Shown: piece after piece, positions 1 to 10,395 of the stretch | Position numbering within the stretch: the first letter of the stretch is position 1 | How the letters are laid out: every line of letters starts with the position of its first letter | Assembly: GCA_022410635.1 (NCBI GenBank) | Contig: JAJVDF010000138.1 | Coordinates: 649,245-713,244, forward strand | DNA length: 64,000 nt | Direction of reading: 5' to 3' | DNA from: Tretioscincus oriximinensis | Taxonomy: Eukaryota > Chordata > Lepidosauria > Squamata > Gymnophthalmidae | Notes under the pieces: model-generated | What the model saw: only the letters and a program-made list of their open reading frames with translations | Databases searched by the model: none | Told to the model about the DNA's origin: nothing | Translations under genes and position numbers: made by a program

Positions 1-91
1 CTTCTTCTTCTTCTTCTTCTTCTTCTTCTTCTTCTTCTTCTTCTTCTTCTTCTTCTTCTTCTTCTTCTTCTTCTTCTTCTTCTTCTTCTTT
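1..91. repeat. (CTT)n microsatellite, cut by window edge
   Basis: About thirty uninterrupted CTT units run from the first base. Sauria/ACA-type SINEs elsewhere in this window end in CTT-rich tails on the same strand, so this array may be the tail of a SINE lying left of the window. That origin is inference; the array itself is seen directly. Confidence 0.97.
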
Positions 92-550
92 TAGGTGGAT
101 TACTGATTCTGTCTGAATACAGCAAGATATGCAGAAAAATGGAGGGAATATATCTAATTGCTAAACCTTTATCTAGCTTCATCTCTTTCCCACAGGCTTC
201 ATCTCTTTCCACCACTTAGAAGGATTTTGATAATTCCCCTCATCCACATTTACATGTTTATTGTTATTTCCTGCATTCAGTTTGCTACATATAGTCTGTA
301 TCTGGCAGTTGTATCTGAAGAAGTGAACTCATCTACAAAAATGCTGCTTACCCTATTTCTTACTAGTTGCTGAAGTACTATGAACTCCCCCACCTTTCTA
401 GACCCAGATTAAGATGGCTATTTCTTTGAAATCTACTGACATCATCAAACAAACATTACAGAATGGCCCAGGTGTGTGTGTGCTTTCCTGCAACCTTTTC
501 GAAAGGACAGTTTCATCATTAATACATTGATGTTTTTTTGAGGAGGGAGG
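92..550. other. Unassigned AT-rich unique sequence
   Basis: No repeat family, splice-flanked exon or RNA gene was recognised. The short frame at 158-373 has no recognisable domain and is treated as chance. Confidence 0.5.
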
Positions 551-800
551 AAAGACAATTTAATTTGATTTCACTTTGTTCTGCTTACAAGCAGCTTTAT
601 GTCATCTTCCTTTTTTTGTGAGTGGCAGCGCTAAGTGGAAACCACAAGAAAAATTATAGTAAATTAAAATTTATTCCCCGTGAGAGGACAGGCGCTTTAG
701 TCTATGAGGAGAAAATGAATAGATTTCCTCCGCAGCACCATCTTTATTTAAAGAACAAGCTTTTAGGCAAACAGAATTCAGATGTCTCTTGAGGAAAGCC
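551..800. promoter_or_regulatory. Candidate conserved non-coding element
   Basis: Non-repetitive AT-rich block with a Runx-like AACCACAAG near 638, TTTAATTTGATTT near 560, and ATTAAAATTTATT near 664. It resembles vertebrate enhancer blocks in composition only. Conservation is not testable here. Confidence 0.25.
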
Positions 801-996
801 GTGCTTTTAGAGAAGGACAATAGCGATTTGGGGGATGGGGGGAATCCAGAAAATTAAAGTTCCTTTTCAGTTCTGTGAATTGTGTATTAGTATTGTCATG
901 ACCGAGAAGTGTGTTGTCAGTTAATTATATATACACTTCCGAATGCAACTTGTGGACTTGGAGAAATTACTAGACATTCCCCAAAGGAGGCAGAGG

Positions 997-1266
997 AGAC
1001 AGGCACAGTGGTATAGCGGTTAAGAGCCCTGGTGCTTCAGCAGAATCTCTGTGTCAGCTGTCCAGAGGGGTGAGCGCCCTCTACAGGCCTCAGCTCTAGC
1101 CAACCCAACTATTCAAAAAGAAGAAATTGCGATTAATGAGGATCATCACAGCATGTTGGGGAGGCTAGGATGTAAGCCTTCGGGCAAAAGATAAAGCATG
1201 TAAGCTGCCCTGAGTCCCTTTGATTGAGAAAAAGTGTGATATAAAAACCCAGTTCTCCTCCTTCCC
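997..1266 (+). mobile_element. tRNA-derived SINE (Sauria/ACA-like), old copy
   Basis: The head GTGGTATAGCGGTTAAGAG resembles a tRNA A box. The body shares GAGGGGTGAGCGCCCTCTAC, CTCTAGCCAACCCAACTATT and TAAGCCTTCGGGCAAAA with the copies near 22.6, 38.7, 52.6 and 58.2 kb. It ends in a ladder of ATATAAAAACCCAGTTCTCC and a degenerate CT tail. The box B region has decayed. Confidence 0.85.
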
Positions 1267-1304
1267 CTTTCCAACCTTACATATTTGACATACAAGCCAA
1301 CTAT

Positions 1305-1495
1305 TGACTCTGTTTGGACAAATCCAGATAAAATCAGGTTAAGCTCATTATCAGGGACTGAAGAAGATTTAAAAGTAAGTATGTGGCTAAGGCCTAGGTC
1401 AGATAATGTCTAAAGAAAATAGCTTGCCACTTTGCAGATGTGTCTTCTAAACTCTGAAAGTGGACTGAAGCTGGATTAAATAAGTGTGTGAACAA
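1305..1495. mobile_element. Possible MITE related to the 34.5-kb element
   Basis: It shares GAAAGTGGACTGAAGC, a following GATTAAA and a CTTGCYACTTTGC tract with 34498-34716. No clear terminal inverted repeats or target duplication are visible, so this is a weak call. Confidence 0.3.
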
Positions 1496-1500
1496 TGTAG

Positions 1501-1764
1501 ATTACTTTACAAAAGCTAGAATAGTAATCAAGTAATAATAATGATGACAATTTATTTATAAAGTGTCGTCGGTGCTACACAGTATTCATATGAAAATACA
1601 ATGAGTAAATTGAACACAGTAACAACAAACTAATAATACATAAACATTGAAGTTGAAACATCAAAATAATAAATCGCCAATTAAAATAAAGTTAATTAGT
1701 GATATCAAAGACCTTGGAGAACAGGAAGGGCTTTAACTGAGATTTAAAAATGGTAAGTGAAGAG
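1501..1764. other. Unassigned AT-rich sequence
   Basis: AT-rich DNA with TAATAATAATGATG-like simple sequence at 1530-1550. Nothing further was recognised. Confidence 0.5.
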
Positions 1765-1895
1765 ATCAGGCCCTGTTCCCAGTGAGCCTTATTCTGGGTT
1801 ATATCTCTGCATTGAGTTTGGCCATCCACACGCCAGTGTAGACAATACTAGTAGATTGTAGACAGCGGACTCTGGCCAGAGCCAGAGTGGAGGTG
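1765..1895 (+). mobile_element. Left arm of palindromic MITE family P
   Basis: It begins GGCCCTGTTCCCAGTGAGCC and continues TTATTCTGGGTTATATCTC and CCACACGCCAGTGTAGAC, the same order as the intact palindromic copy at 60736-60919. The right arm is not clear. Confidence 0.6.
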
Positions 1896-2671
1896 AATAG
1901 GGAAAGGTTAAGACATGTTTACCACCAAATAGTAGTAGAATGACTTTCAGAGTCTGTTCAACAGCATATTTCTCGTGAGAATCCATTACTGTTTACGTTC
2001 TGCTTTATTAAGGTATTCTGCATACTCACTTTTCTCAGTTACACATGTGCTGAGAAGCTTACAAGTTCTGTGCGTTCTGATATCTTCCTTGAACAAAGAT
2101 ACCCGTTGCTTGAGATGGTCACTTAATCTATATTCATACGTGTCCAGTATATTCTTTGCTATTTTTTTTTTTACAATTATGGACTTTGTAAATAAAGCAA
2201 AAGCCTTCCTGATGGAATGAGACTAGATACATGGACTAATTTTATTTCTACAAAGAAGTTGCTGCCAATTACATCAGCTGCCAATTGCACAGCACTGAAT
2301 GCTGTGTTTCTTTCTCTGCTAGATCTGGATCAGAACCAAATTTAATTAGATGGTTCTAAAGATGAGGTGCTGCGGGGGGAAAGGAACAAAGACGGGACCA
2401 TGTGGAGGACACCCTAGGCTGGGCAAGGCACACACCACAACCAGAGCACAGAGCTTGTGAGGGCTGATATAGAGAAATGAGAGTAGAAAGATAGGGAACA
2501 AAGTTGGGAAGGGCTTTAAAAATCAGGACCAAGAGCTTGATATGAATTTCATAAAGAATAGGAGAGACATAAGTGTAATATGGTCAAACCAGTGGGACTG
2601 ATAGATGACTCTTGAAGAAGATAGCTGGATCGATACCGAAAATCTTAGATGGCAGACTGGAAGAAGAAGAT
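1896..2671. other. Unassigned sequence
   Basis: No family recognised. A local duplication of CTGCCAATT occurs near 2261-2285. The open frame at 1975-2220 has no recognisable domain. Confidence 0.45.
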
Positions 2672-2683
2672 TACCATAATTAA

Positions 2684-2880
2684 TTTCAGAGAAATAGCCG
2701 TGTTAGTCTAGCAGAAAGTCCAGCAAAGGAGCTAGCAGCACTTTGAGACAAACTTGAGAAAAGTGGTTGGCATAAGCTTTCGTAGACAGGTCTACTGAAG
2801 AAGTAGACCTGTCTACGAAAGCTTATGCCAACCACTTTTCTCAAGTTAGTCTCAAAGTGCTGCTAGCTCCTTTGCTGGAC
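2684..2880 (+). mobile_element. Penelope-like inverted unit with hammerhead-like core
   Basis: Two arms of one sequence face each other. The right arm reads CTGAAGA (2795-2801), a GTAGAC/GTCTAC stem (2803-2808 with 2811-2816), GAAA (2817-2820), then GCTTATGCC. This order resembles the CUGANGA-stem II-GAAA-stem III layout of hammerhead motifs known from Penelope-like retroelements. There is one extra A before stem II, and C replaces the U expected after stem III. The left arm is its reverse complement plus about 35 further bases. A perfect 12-bp direct repeat, TACCATAATTAA, flanks the unit at 2672-2683 and 2881-2892. Confidence 0.75.
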
Positions 2881-3050
2881 TACCATAATTAAGTAAGGAA
2901 GATGAAGACCACAAATGAGAATCTTGGAAGTGACAAAGGTAAGAAAAAGTTTTGAGATGTTATAGAGGAATGTGGAATGTAGAGAAAGAATAATGGAATG
3001 TGCAGGTCAAAGATATTTAAAGGAAAGTGTGAGAGTGCAAGAGATGGTGA

Positions 3051-3051
3051 T

Positions 3052-3119
<68 letters not shown>

Positions 3120-3200
3120 GATAATGATAATGATAATGATAATGATAATGATAATGATAATGATAATGATAATGATAATGAGGAGGAGGAGGAGGAGGAG
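3051..3200. repeat. Compound (AAT)n-(AATGAT)n-(GAG)n array
   Basis: About 14 AAT units pass into about 14 AATGAT hexamers (3094-3180) and then a short GAG run. Open frames on both strands through this tract (poly-Ile/Met, poly-Ser/Leu) are artefacts of the repeat. Confidence 0.97.
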
Positions 3201-4461
3201 GATAACAACATCAACAACAATATTCTGAACTTTTTTGCCTCAACCATTGCCTTAATTTTGTCCTTTCTCTCTCTTTTCTCTTCCTTTCATGGATTCCTTT
3301 CTTCTGTTCCCATGTCAAACAAGGTGGAACGCTGGCAGTTGCAAATGATTTTCCTAAAGGCTGCTTGTATCGTTCCAACAGTGTTCCTGCACCTGACGGA
3401 GGCTTTGATGCTCTGTGCATCAACAGCTGGAAGGTGGACGTCCCCTCCTTTGTCTTTTTTATCAGCCCCCCGTGACTGGAAACTCAGGTGCAGATAGTAA
3501 GAACAGGAAACGCACAGCAATTATGAGCAGTAGGTGGAAGCCCATGCTGCTTGGAAAAGAGTAAAGTAACAATGGAATGGCTTGGGTGATATCCAAGAGA
3601 AGCTGACAATTAGCATTATCTCAGTGGAATTAAGGCTGGAGTAAACAGTTCTATGTTACTGACAGAGACTGCTTCATTCATCTAAAAGGTGCAGCAGAGG
3701 TTGATAATCTACAGGGTGAGTGGAAACAAAAATAACAGTATTGGGCTTAGAAGTTGTCCCTTGTGTTCCCTCCCTCTGACAGACTCCAGTCCATTGACAG
3801 GGATTAATAGAAGCAATAATTCTTATGAGTGTAAATAAATAATAATAGATAATTTTGTAACACACTATGCCTATTATAATACAAGTGGAGGGGAGGGGGG
3901 TTTCTTGGAGAACTCCTTTCTGGTTCCCAACCAGCATATCTCTATATTGCATCCATCCTATTATTTTACACTTCCCATCACAGGAAAAGCCTTAATGAAC
4001 CTCGTTATGCTGAACTTGACATCTCAGCACCAAAACTATTTGCATTCCTACTCCTATCCACACACGCACTGCCTGTGGTGGATATTATCATTCCTAAGTG
4101 TTTGTTCTTTCCATGAGATATTTTTAGATCCATGGGAGCATCATGGGAGCACCGTTTGTCTTATGGATCAGTGGCAATGATGCCTAGATAGTGGTGAGGT
4201 AACTGTACAATTTATAGCAGAAAGAATCCCCAAAGTGTTTTTTTCCACCACAGCACAGGAGAGTGCAGATATTTCAGGGCACTGAAAAACATGGGAATGG
4301 AGGCCATGAACATCCGCAGGGCACCAATTGCATGTGTTGTGCAACACCAGGTGCAGGTAAGTGTTTGCCCTTGCTCTGTTGTCATGCCCAGCTTTCTGAG
4401 CAGCCGGTGAGCACTACAAAATCCATAATATAGCTTTGTAGTGAGACTTTTGGCTACTATT
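3201..4461. other. Unassigned, mostly low-copy sequence
   Basis: No repeat family or coding domain recognised. 3300-3540 looks unique and less AT-rich than its surroundings. 4200-4440 is also unique apart from CACCAATTGCA, which recurs near 32760. Confidence 0.45.
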
Positions 4462-4540
4462 TCAAACAAACAGAAATGTTAGTCTGGGTACAGAAAATCT
4501 AGCAAGAATGTGCTGTCATAGACAAACCTACTTCTATTTT
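4462..4540 (+). mobile_element. Penelope-like left-arm fragment
   Basis: AACAGAAATGTTAGTCTGGG followed by ATCTAGCAAG and TCATAGACAAAC matches the left-arm order of the inverted units at 2684 and 35813 (AAATAGCCGTGTTAGTCTAG...). The opposite arm and hammerhead core are absent. Confidence 0.5.
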
Positions 4541-4726
4541 TTATTATTATTTTTCAGGTCAGATGACCCCAAATTCTGCCGCTCAAATCTCTGCTGCTCT
4601 GGTTGCTCTCCCTTAAAATATGGAATAGTACTTAAGATGCTGCTAAACACTAGCTAGAAATTAGGATCCAAACTAACATGGTTACTTCAGGTTCAGCCCT
4701 TCCTCCCAGTTGCTATCTAGAACTTG

Positions 4727-4920
4727 TAGGCTGACCAGATGACCCCTTTTTTTGGGGGGGTGGAAACCTGGTTTGGGGGTGCCTCCCGGTTTTTGCTGAG
4801 GAAATATTTTTCAAAAAAAGATTTAAAAAACCCAACATATTTTTTTTCCTCAGCAAAAATCGGGAGGCGCCTCAAAACCGGGTTTTCGCTCCCACCAAAA
4901 GNGGTCATCTGGTCAGCTTA
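4727..4920. mobile_element. Foldback MITE family F, copy A
   Basis: Terminal inverted repeats TAGGCTGACCAGATGACC and GGTCATCTGGTCAGCTTA enclose arms of GGTGCCTCCCGGTTTTTGCT and its reverse complement, so nearly the whole element is one palindrome. Further copies lie at 43845 and 44443. TA at each end suggests a TA target site as in Tc1/mariner, but the superfamily is inference. One N lies in the right arm. Confidence 0.85.
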
Positions 4921-5067
4921 GCAAAGTCTTGCTAGAGCCATTGTTGAAAGGAAGTCCTTCAATGGGCCGACCCAGCCCTTGGAGCCCAAAACTTAATTAA
5001 CCATGTTGCAGAAATGTGATTATTAAACCATTTCCCTAAACCCAGAAACCTAGAAAATGAAACTCTG

Positions 5068-5825
5068 TATTTGTGATGCAGCAGCAGCAAAAAAGGCAAA
5101 TTCCATGTTGGGGATAATTAGGAAAGGAATCGAAAACAAGTCAGCAAATCTGTGGTGAGGCCACATTTGGAATACTGTGTTCAATTCTGGTCACCACATC
5201 TCAAGAGAGAAATTTTGGAACTGGAGAAGGTGCAGAAAAGGGCAGCAAGAATGATCAAGGGTCTGGAGCACCTCCCTTACGAAGCAAGGCTGCAACGTCT
5301 GGGCCTCTCCAGCCTTGAAAGGAGACGTTTGAGAGGTGATCTGATTGAAGTGTACAAAATCATGCATGGGATCGACAGGGTGAATAGAGAAAAAATGTTT
5401 TCTCTATCACACAACACAAGGACCAGAGGGCCCTCCTTGAAACTGATGGGTAGAAAAGTGAGAACAGACAAAGGAAAGTATTTTTTCACCCAGAGGGTCA
5501 TCGGCCTGTGGAATTTACTTCCTGAAGAGGTAGTGGTAGCTAACAGCTTGGATAGTTTCAAGACAGGACTAGACAGGTTTATGGACACCAAAGGTATAAA
5601 TGGATACTAGGATGGATGTCTGGATGTTGCCTCTGGGATGGAGCAACAGGCAGGACTCCTGAAATACCATTTGCAGGGAGTCATGAACAGGAGCATATTT
5701 TGCTTTCCTCTGTTTGGACTGCCCAGGTGCATCTGGTGGGCCTCCGTGTGGGACAGAAGGCTGGACTTGATGGGCTGTGGCCTGATCCAGTATGGCTCTT
5801 CTTATGTTCTTATGTTCTTATGATG
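5068..5825 (+). mobile_element. CR1/L2-type LINE 3' end (ORF2 C-terminus, UTR, tail)
   Basis: 5'-truncated non-LTR retrotransposon. The frame 5152-5610 (152 residues) gives the post-RT region of CR1-group ORF2: VRPHLEYCVQFWSPHLK, then EKVQKRAARMIKGLEHLPYE, FFTQRVIGLWNLLPEEVV and a terminal GINGY before TAG. Upstream bases 5060-5150 encode DAAAAKKANSMLGIIRKGIE in a different frame, and a deletion near 5140 joins the two, so the relic is broken. The 3' tail repeats TTATGTTC (about 5800-5820). Same-family ends occur near 15.2, 38, 43.2, 50.8, 52, 53.7, 59.8 and 60.2 kb. No endonuclease or RT catalytic core is present. Confidence 0.92.
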
Positions 5826-6029
5826 TTGTATCCAGTGCATTGTGCACAATTTACTGCCCCCCCACCCCACACGGCCGCCCTTTTTCTTCTGAGAGGGAAA
5901 AAAAAAATCTATAATCTCATTAGCAAAATGGGCAGGATTAGGAGGATATTAAACAAAATCTGTATGTTTTCACATCAATTAAAATCTGTACCGTATTCCC
6001 TATATAGAAATTATGTCGTATGATAAATG

Positions 6030-6360
6030 GATTTCTGCGCAGGCAAGTCATTTAAGATTATGTTAAAAGACATTTATTAAATTGCTCGGCTGCTTTTGGC
6101 GAGAGCAGAGCTTCATCTGAGTAGTGTAAAAATGATTCAGAAAGCTCTGTCACACACACACACATCCACACACACACACACAGGCAAGTAACATTCTGTG
6201 GCCATTTCTGCAGTTTGTCTTCATCAATCAAGCTGTGTTTGTTTACCAAGCAACATGTTGTCAGAGTTAATTTTCTGCTTATTCTAATGGGGTCCGCAAC
6301 AAAGCTCGCTACTCCAGTGAGGAATTGAAGCAAACATTCTGCTTGTCTTTTGTGGTTTTG
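6030..6360. promoter_or_regulatory. Candidate conserved non-coding element with CA run
   Basis: Non-repetitive block except for a (CA)n run at about 6152-6182. It contains ATTTATTAAATTG, TCATCAATCAAG and AGAGTTAATTTTC. Suggested by composition and motif density only. Confidence 0.25.
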
Positions 6361-6599
6361 GATGCTCTAATTGGGAAAGATAACATAAAGGGAAGAGGAA
6401 AAGGAAAGAGCTTTTTTCTCCTCTCCGTCCCCTCCCCCCCTCCCATTCTGCCACTTAATTATTATTATTTTCATTTAGCTATTTGGATTTCTGTTAACCC
6501 TACCTAGATCATGCAACGTTCAAGCAGGTTACAGCACACATCAACACACAGCAAAGGATTCAGCTTCCTTAAAATTCAGCCAAATAGCCACGTTAAGTC

Positions 6600-6790
6600 C
6601 AGTGACAGGAGCTCCCAGAACCCAAATATCGGGTAGGGAGCCCCAAAATCTGGAGCAACCCTACGTTATCCCATGTGAGACGTGTGGGAAATTCTTATGA
6701 CGTCATTCCTGGGTGCATCAGGAAGTGACGTCACTTTGGGGCCCATTTCCTGGAAGGAACTACTGGAAGTGACATCAAAAATGCCGCTTG
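6600..6790 (-). mobile_element. hAT MITE family H, copy 1 (eroded)
   Basis: It begins CAGTGACAGGAGCTCCCAGA, matching the reverse complement of the intact copy ending at 61913, and keeps the subterminal order CCAAATATCGGG, GGAAGTGACGTCAC (6721-6734), TGGAAGTGACATC. TGACGTCA palindromes lie at 6698-6705 and 6726-6733. The far end is not identifiable. Confidence 0.75.
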
Positions 6791-7144
6791 TAATGATATT
6801 TCCTTAAAGCCTTTATGTCATTTTGCTTCTTAAGTAATAGCAGTTTCCCATTTAAACTTAGTGTTGGCTCACAGTAAAAGGCAAGGGGCGTGGGTGAGAT
6901 AGCAATTAGGAATTTGCTTTTGATTCGGCTGAATTAAAAGTCGGTCATTGTTCCATTTGTGATCCTATGAACTTCAAACTGCTATCTAATGATGATTTAA
7001 TTCAGGTATTGTAAGAATGTGGACCTCCTCGTATTTATGAGCATAGTCATGGCCATTGGTCCTACTGGATGAAGCAGGTGGAATTGATAGTTCAACCATA
7101 CTGGAGAACTACACGTTACTCACTCTTGGGTGAGTATATATTTC
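6791..7144. other. Unassigned unique sequence
   Basis: AT-rich, with no recognised family. AATGATGATTTAATTCAGG occurs near 6988. Confidence 0.45.
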
Positions 7145-7148
7145 CTTT

Positions 7149-7617
7149 TGTGGAAGAAGGATTTACTTAGTTTTAGCTATGCTATTTTAAGTTGTAGTTT
7201 ATTTCATATCATATTAAAGGACAAAAGGGTAAATGAAGAAATAGGTAGCTAACCGCAGAAGAGTGCATAAACAGGTGTCATAGGATGTTAGCTAACATAG
7301 AAAAGGAACTCTGAATCCTTAGGGGGGAAGTAAGGTCAATCTGTAGAAACCACAAAGGATGAATAACTATGAGCAAATGTTGGGAGGGGGATTATTGAAA
7401 CTTACAGGAACTATAGGAGTATAGATAATGATGTTTGTATACTGTGCTCGTTGTTGATTTGTTTGTGCTATGCTTACGTGTAACCAATCAGCTGTACTAT
7501 ATAAAATTGGTTGTTTGTCCATGAAAGAGCAGAGACCTACTTTGCTCTTTCTTACTTATGGCATAAACTTTCACCTGCTGTTTTAGTTCCTGGTCTGGCC
7601 GAGTCATTTCTTTAACA
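7149..7617 (+). mobile_element. Probable solo LTR of an endogenous retrovirus-like element
   Basis: The 469-bp unit starts TGTGG and ends TTTAACA (TG...CA) and is flanked by CTTT at 7145-7148 and 7618-7621. Promoter layout is LTR-like: CCAAT at 7484, TATATAAAA at 7498-7506, an ATAAA at about 7562 as weak poly(A) signal, and a U5-like GGTCTGGCCGAGTCATTTC. No internal retroviral region, primer-binding site or gene is present. A 4-bp duplication can arise by chance, so confidence is moderate. Confidence 0.6.
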
Positions 7618-7708
7618 CTTTGACCCATGAGTAGCTAATGTATAGCCCTCAAAGCATGTAGTATTGTCTTTTGTGGTTGTTATGCTTATATATTTAATTA
7701 AATCATAC

Positions 7709-7892
7709 TATGTTTAGTGTTAATCAAAAGTTTGGACACACCTTTTCATGTAAGACATCAAAAGTATGTAAAGATCACAATCAAGGATCCAAAATATAAC
7801 TCTTATTCTGGTTTGTTTTATCACTTTTTTTGTCTATTTCTTAATTCCACAAGTGTTCCTTCATAATTTGGGTGCCTTCAATGAATCTACCT
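7709..7892 (+). mobile_element. Tc1/mariner terminal fragment
   Basis: TAATCAAAAGTTTGGACACA (about 7721-7740) matches the widespread vertebrate Tc1-type terminus, and the downstream order TTAATTCCACAAGTGTTCCT, TTGGGTGCCTTCAATGAATC follows the family interior. The other terminus and the transposase are absent. Confidence 0.8.
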
Positions 7893-9379
7893 TGTGGAAA
7901 ATAAAATAAAATAAATGAACAGGGAAATCCATTGCATAGAAATGTGTATACCCAACCTTCCTGCAAACTAAAGATAAGTGCATTTATAGCCTTCAGAACT
8001 GGGGAGAGAAGATAATTATTTAACTAGAAAGCTTTTGATAGTGGCTAAAGCAGTAATAGTATTGGAATGGAAAAATAATGATGCATAGCTATTAAGTAAA
8101 TAGTATTTTATATGTTTGATCAATTTCAATATGATTTATTCAAAGAATAGAGAGAGAGTGAGTAAAGGGTACAATAAGTAGATTATGAAGAGTTGAACTG
8201 AATCAAAGAAGATTGATTAGAAGAGACAAATAAATAGTAAATAAAGATACGTTATATAGACATATAGCAAGATTATTACGAATACAGATGTAATTACTTG
8301 TGGGTCAATGGATGAATATACAACTTAATTCATGCAATGTTTGATATTGGAGAAATTTTGATGCTGTTCTGTTACATACTTTTTTATCCATTATTAAGTC
8401 TGAAAAACTTAACCAAACAAAGAAAAATCTCTCNCACACACACACAGACTCACACACACACACATACACACGCTTTAGTCCAGTTCTTCAGGGCCAACAC
8501 ATTTTCTGACTTCTGCTGCTGCTACCAAGACTGTGCAAAAATGGGAGTTAATCATCTTTATGTGGAGATTGTAAAATAAAGAGACCACATAAAAAGCCAA
8601 TATTGCATATTAAATTTCTATATAGTTGAGGATCTTTTCTGTATCTTTAGCCTTCCTTTTATGGTGGAATGAATTCTGGAAGCTCTGAGAAATACAACAC
8701 ACTCGGTAACCATATGCTAGAAATCCCAGTTATTCCAAAGTTCCATCGAAAGAAAATGTGCTCGTTTTCAAATTAACACTTCAGGCACCATTTCTGGAGA
8801 AAAGGTTTCCTCCCTGGAACGTATAAGTACCCCCATATGTACCTTTGCATTCTCAAACACTATTGTTCCCCCTTTGCTGGGGGAAAAGAGAGATGCCACA
8901 ATATATGCAAGGGCTGGTTATTTATGACATTTCTTATTGCTTTAAAAAGTCCCAAATTCTTGTAGAATATAATCTAGAAGGTCAACCTTCGCTTTTCCTC
9001 TCATTTATCAGGCCTTTGATCTCATGTCAATTCTCAAAGTTGGCATGCCAAAACCGTAATNGTTATGCTGTGAAAGGGAAAATAAAGGTTGGGAGGGGGA
9101 GAGAAGAAAAGAAAAGAAAAGAGGGAAGAAAAGGAAAAACTCAAAGCCATCGTTACATCTTTAAAAACTTAATGGGCATCCTGGCGCTCCTCGTTTAGCA
9201 GATGGGGGTATGGTCTGGGCCTAACTCTGCCCCCTCCCCAGTCACCCCTTTTGGGTCTATTATTATTTTATAGCTTCGTTCTGCATTCCTTCCACTCAAC
9301 CTAGAGTGGATGGAAGCCTGTTAGTTTATTACTTACATATGTCTGCACCCTTTTACCTCAGCAGGGAAAGACAAAATAT
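7893..9379. other. Unassigned sequence with (CA)n and GAAAA repeats
   Basis: Very AT-rich to about 8340. A CA-rich run occupies 8434-8471 and a GAAAA-rich run 9104-9140. The frames at 8337-8579 and 8845-9198 span these repeats and contain Ns; no domain recognised. Confidence 0.5.
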
Positions 9380-9610
9380 CGAGTCAGGCTGCAGGTTGGG
9401 GATGGTCAGCTAATCCTTCTCCACCTTGAACTAATTGACAGGCTGATGTGTTATTGTGGAGAGCAGTGTTCTGCAACGAATAGCCAGTGGGGTTTCAATT
9501 TGTAGAAGCATAAACAGATACTAAAGCAAAAGAAATGGTGCAGTGATTTGTTAGCGGAGTTCAGATCAAATTATCACAGAAGTCCCCTGCTGACAGTCTG
9601 AACAATTACC
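9380..9610. promoter_or_regulatory. Candidate conserved non-coding element
   Basis: Unique block with CTAATTGACAGGCTGATGTG (9430-9449), combining a homeodomain TAATTG with a Meis-type TGACAG, then TCAAATTATCACAG near 9567. Motif-based suggestion only. Confidence 0.28.
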
Positions 9611-10123
9611 TCCGATCCCTCCCTTTCCCTGGTCTTTTAAAATGTTTTCAGTTTCATTGAGGTCTCCATAAATATTGAACCACTTACCATCTCCCTCTCT
9701 TTCTTTAATGCCTTTAAAAAGTGAACACACAACCGCTCGGAAAAAAAGTGGAATCAAGGACCATGTTCTACTTTGATCCAAACATGCTCCTACTTGGAAA
9801 TAGTTCATTATTCTTTCAGATACTGAACTTTGTACCAGAAATGAATGATTACTGTGTTTTTGCCTTTCTTGTCCTTATCTGTGCTCCACAGAACTTTTAA
9901 GGGTTTGTCGAAGGCAAAAATTAAAAGCAAAAGAAAAACAAACCCAAGTATAATGTGATACTAAAATTTGAAGTCTTCTTTTTCTTAAGCTGTCTTTTAA
10001 ACTGCTAGCAAGTAAGACTTAAAGTCCAATGTAGGTGCTGCTGAAATCCTCAATACTGGGTGTCTCTAGGTATGGCTAAAACTATGACTCTAAGGCAAGC
10101 TGGGAGTCCTAGAAGCCATGATC

Positions 10124-10395
10124 CAGTGGTGGGAGTACTTGGCTGGTAATCATGTGGTGAAGGTCGGAAAATGTCAGGCGTTGGGGAGTTATTGCGCGTG
10201 CGAAGTCTGTGTGCAAAATTTGGTGACNTCTTTTCTGGGGTGGGACCGGAAGTGACGTCATTTGTGATGTCACTTCCGCACCCCCAAGGGCACCCTTTCT
10301 GGAAGCAAGGTCTGGAAGTGACATCACCAAACAGGAAATGGGATGAGGCAAATTTTCTCATGCATTGTTGCACGAGAATTCGTACACTGTACTGC
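10124..10395 (+). mobile_element. hAT MITE family H, copy 2
   Basis: It starts CAGTGGTGGGAGTACTTGGC. CCGGAAGTGACGTCA at 10246-10260 is followed by TGATGTCACTTCC at 10265-10277, an inverted pair of ETS-plus-CRE-like sites, and then GCATTGTTGCACGAGAATTC as in copies at 32.0 and 40.0 kb. The right terminus seems truncated. It contains an N at 10228. Confidence 0.75.

Noticed and set aside
2700..2880. Inverted repeat read as a simple assembly foldback error
   Set aside because: The exact 12-bp duplication at the outer edges and a second copy with its own duplication show a real insertion.
3051..3200. Direct repeats resembling a CRISPR array
   Set aside because: Unit of 3-6 bp without spacers; a microsatellite in vertebrate DNA.
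5152..5610. 152-residue open frame with clear protein character
   Set aside because: It is the ORF2 C-terminus of a CR1/L2-type LINE with the family's 3' UTR and tail directly downstream; upstream coding is out of frame. Not a host gene.
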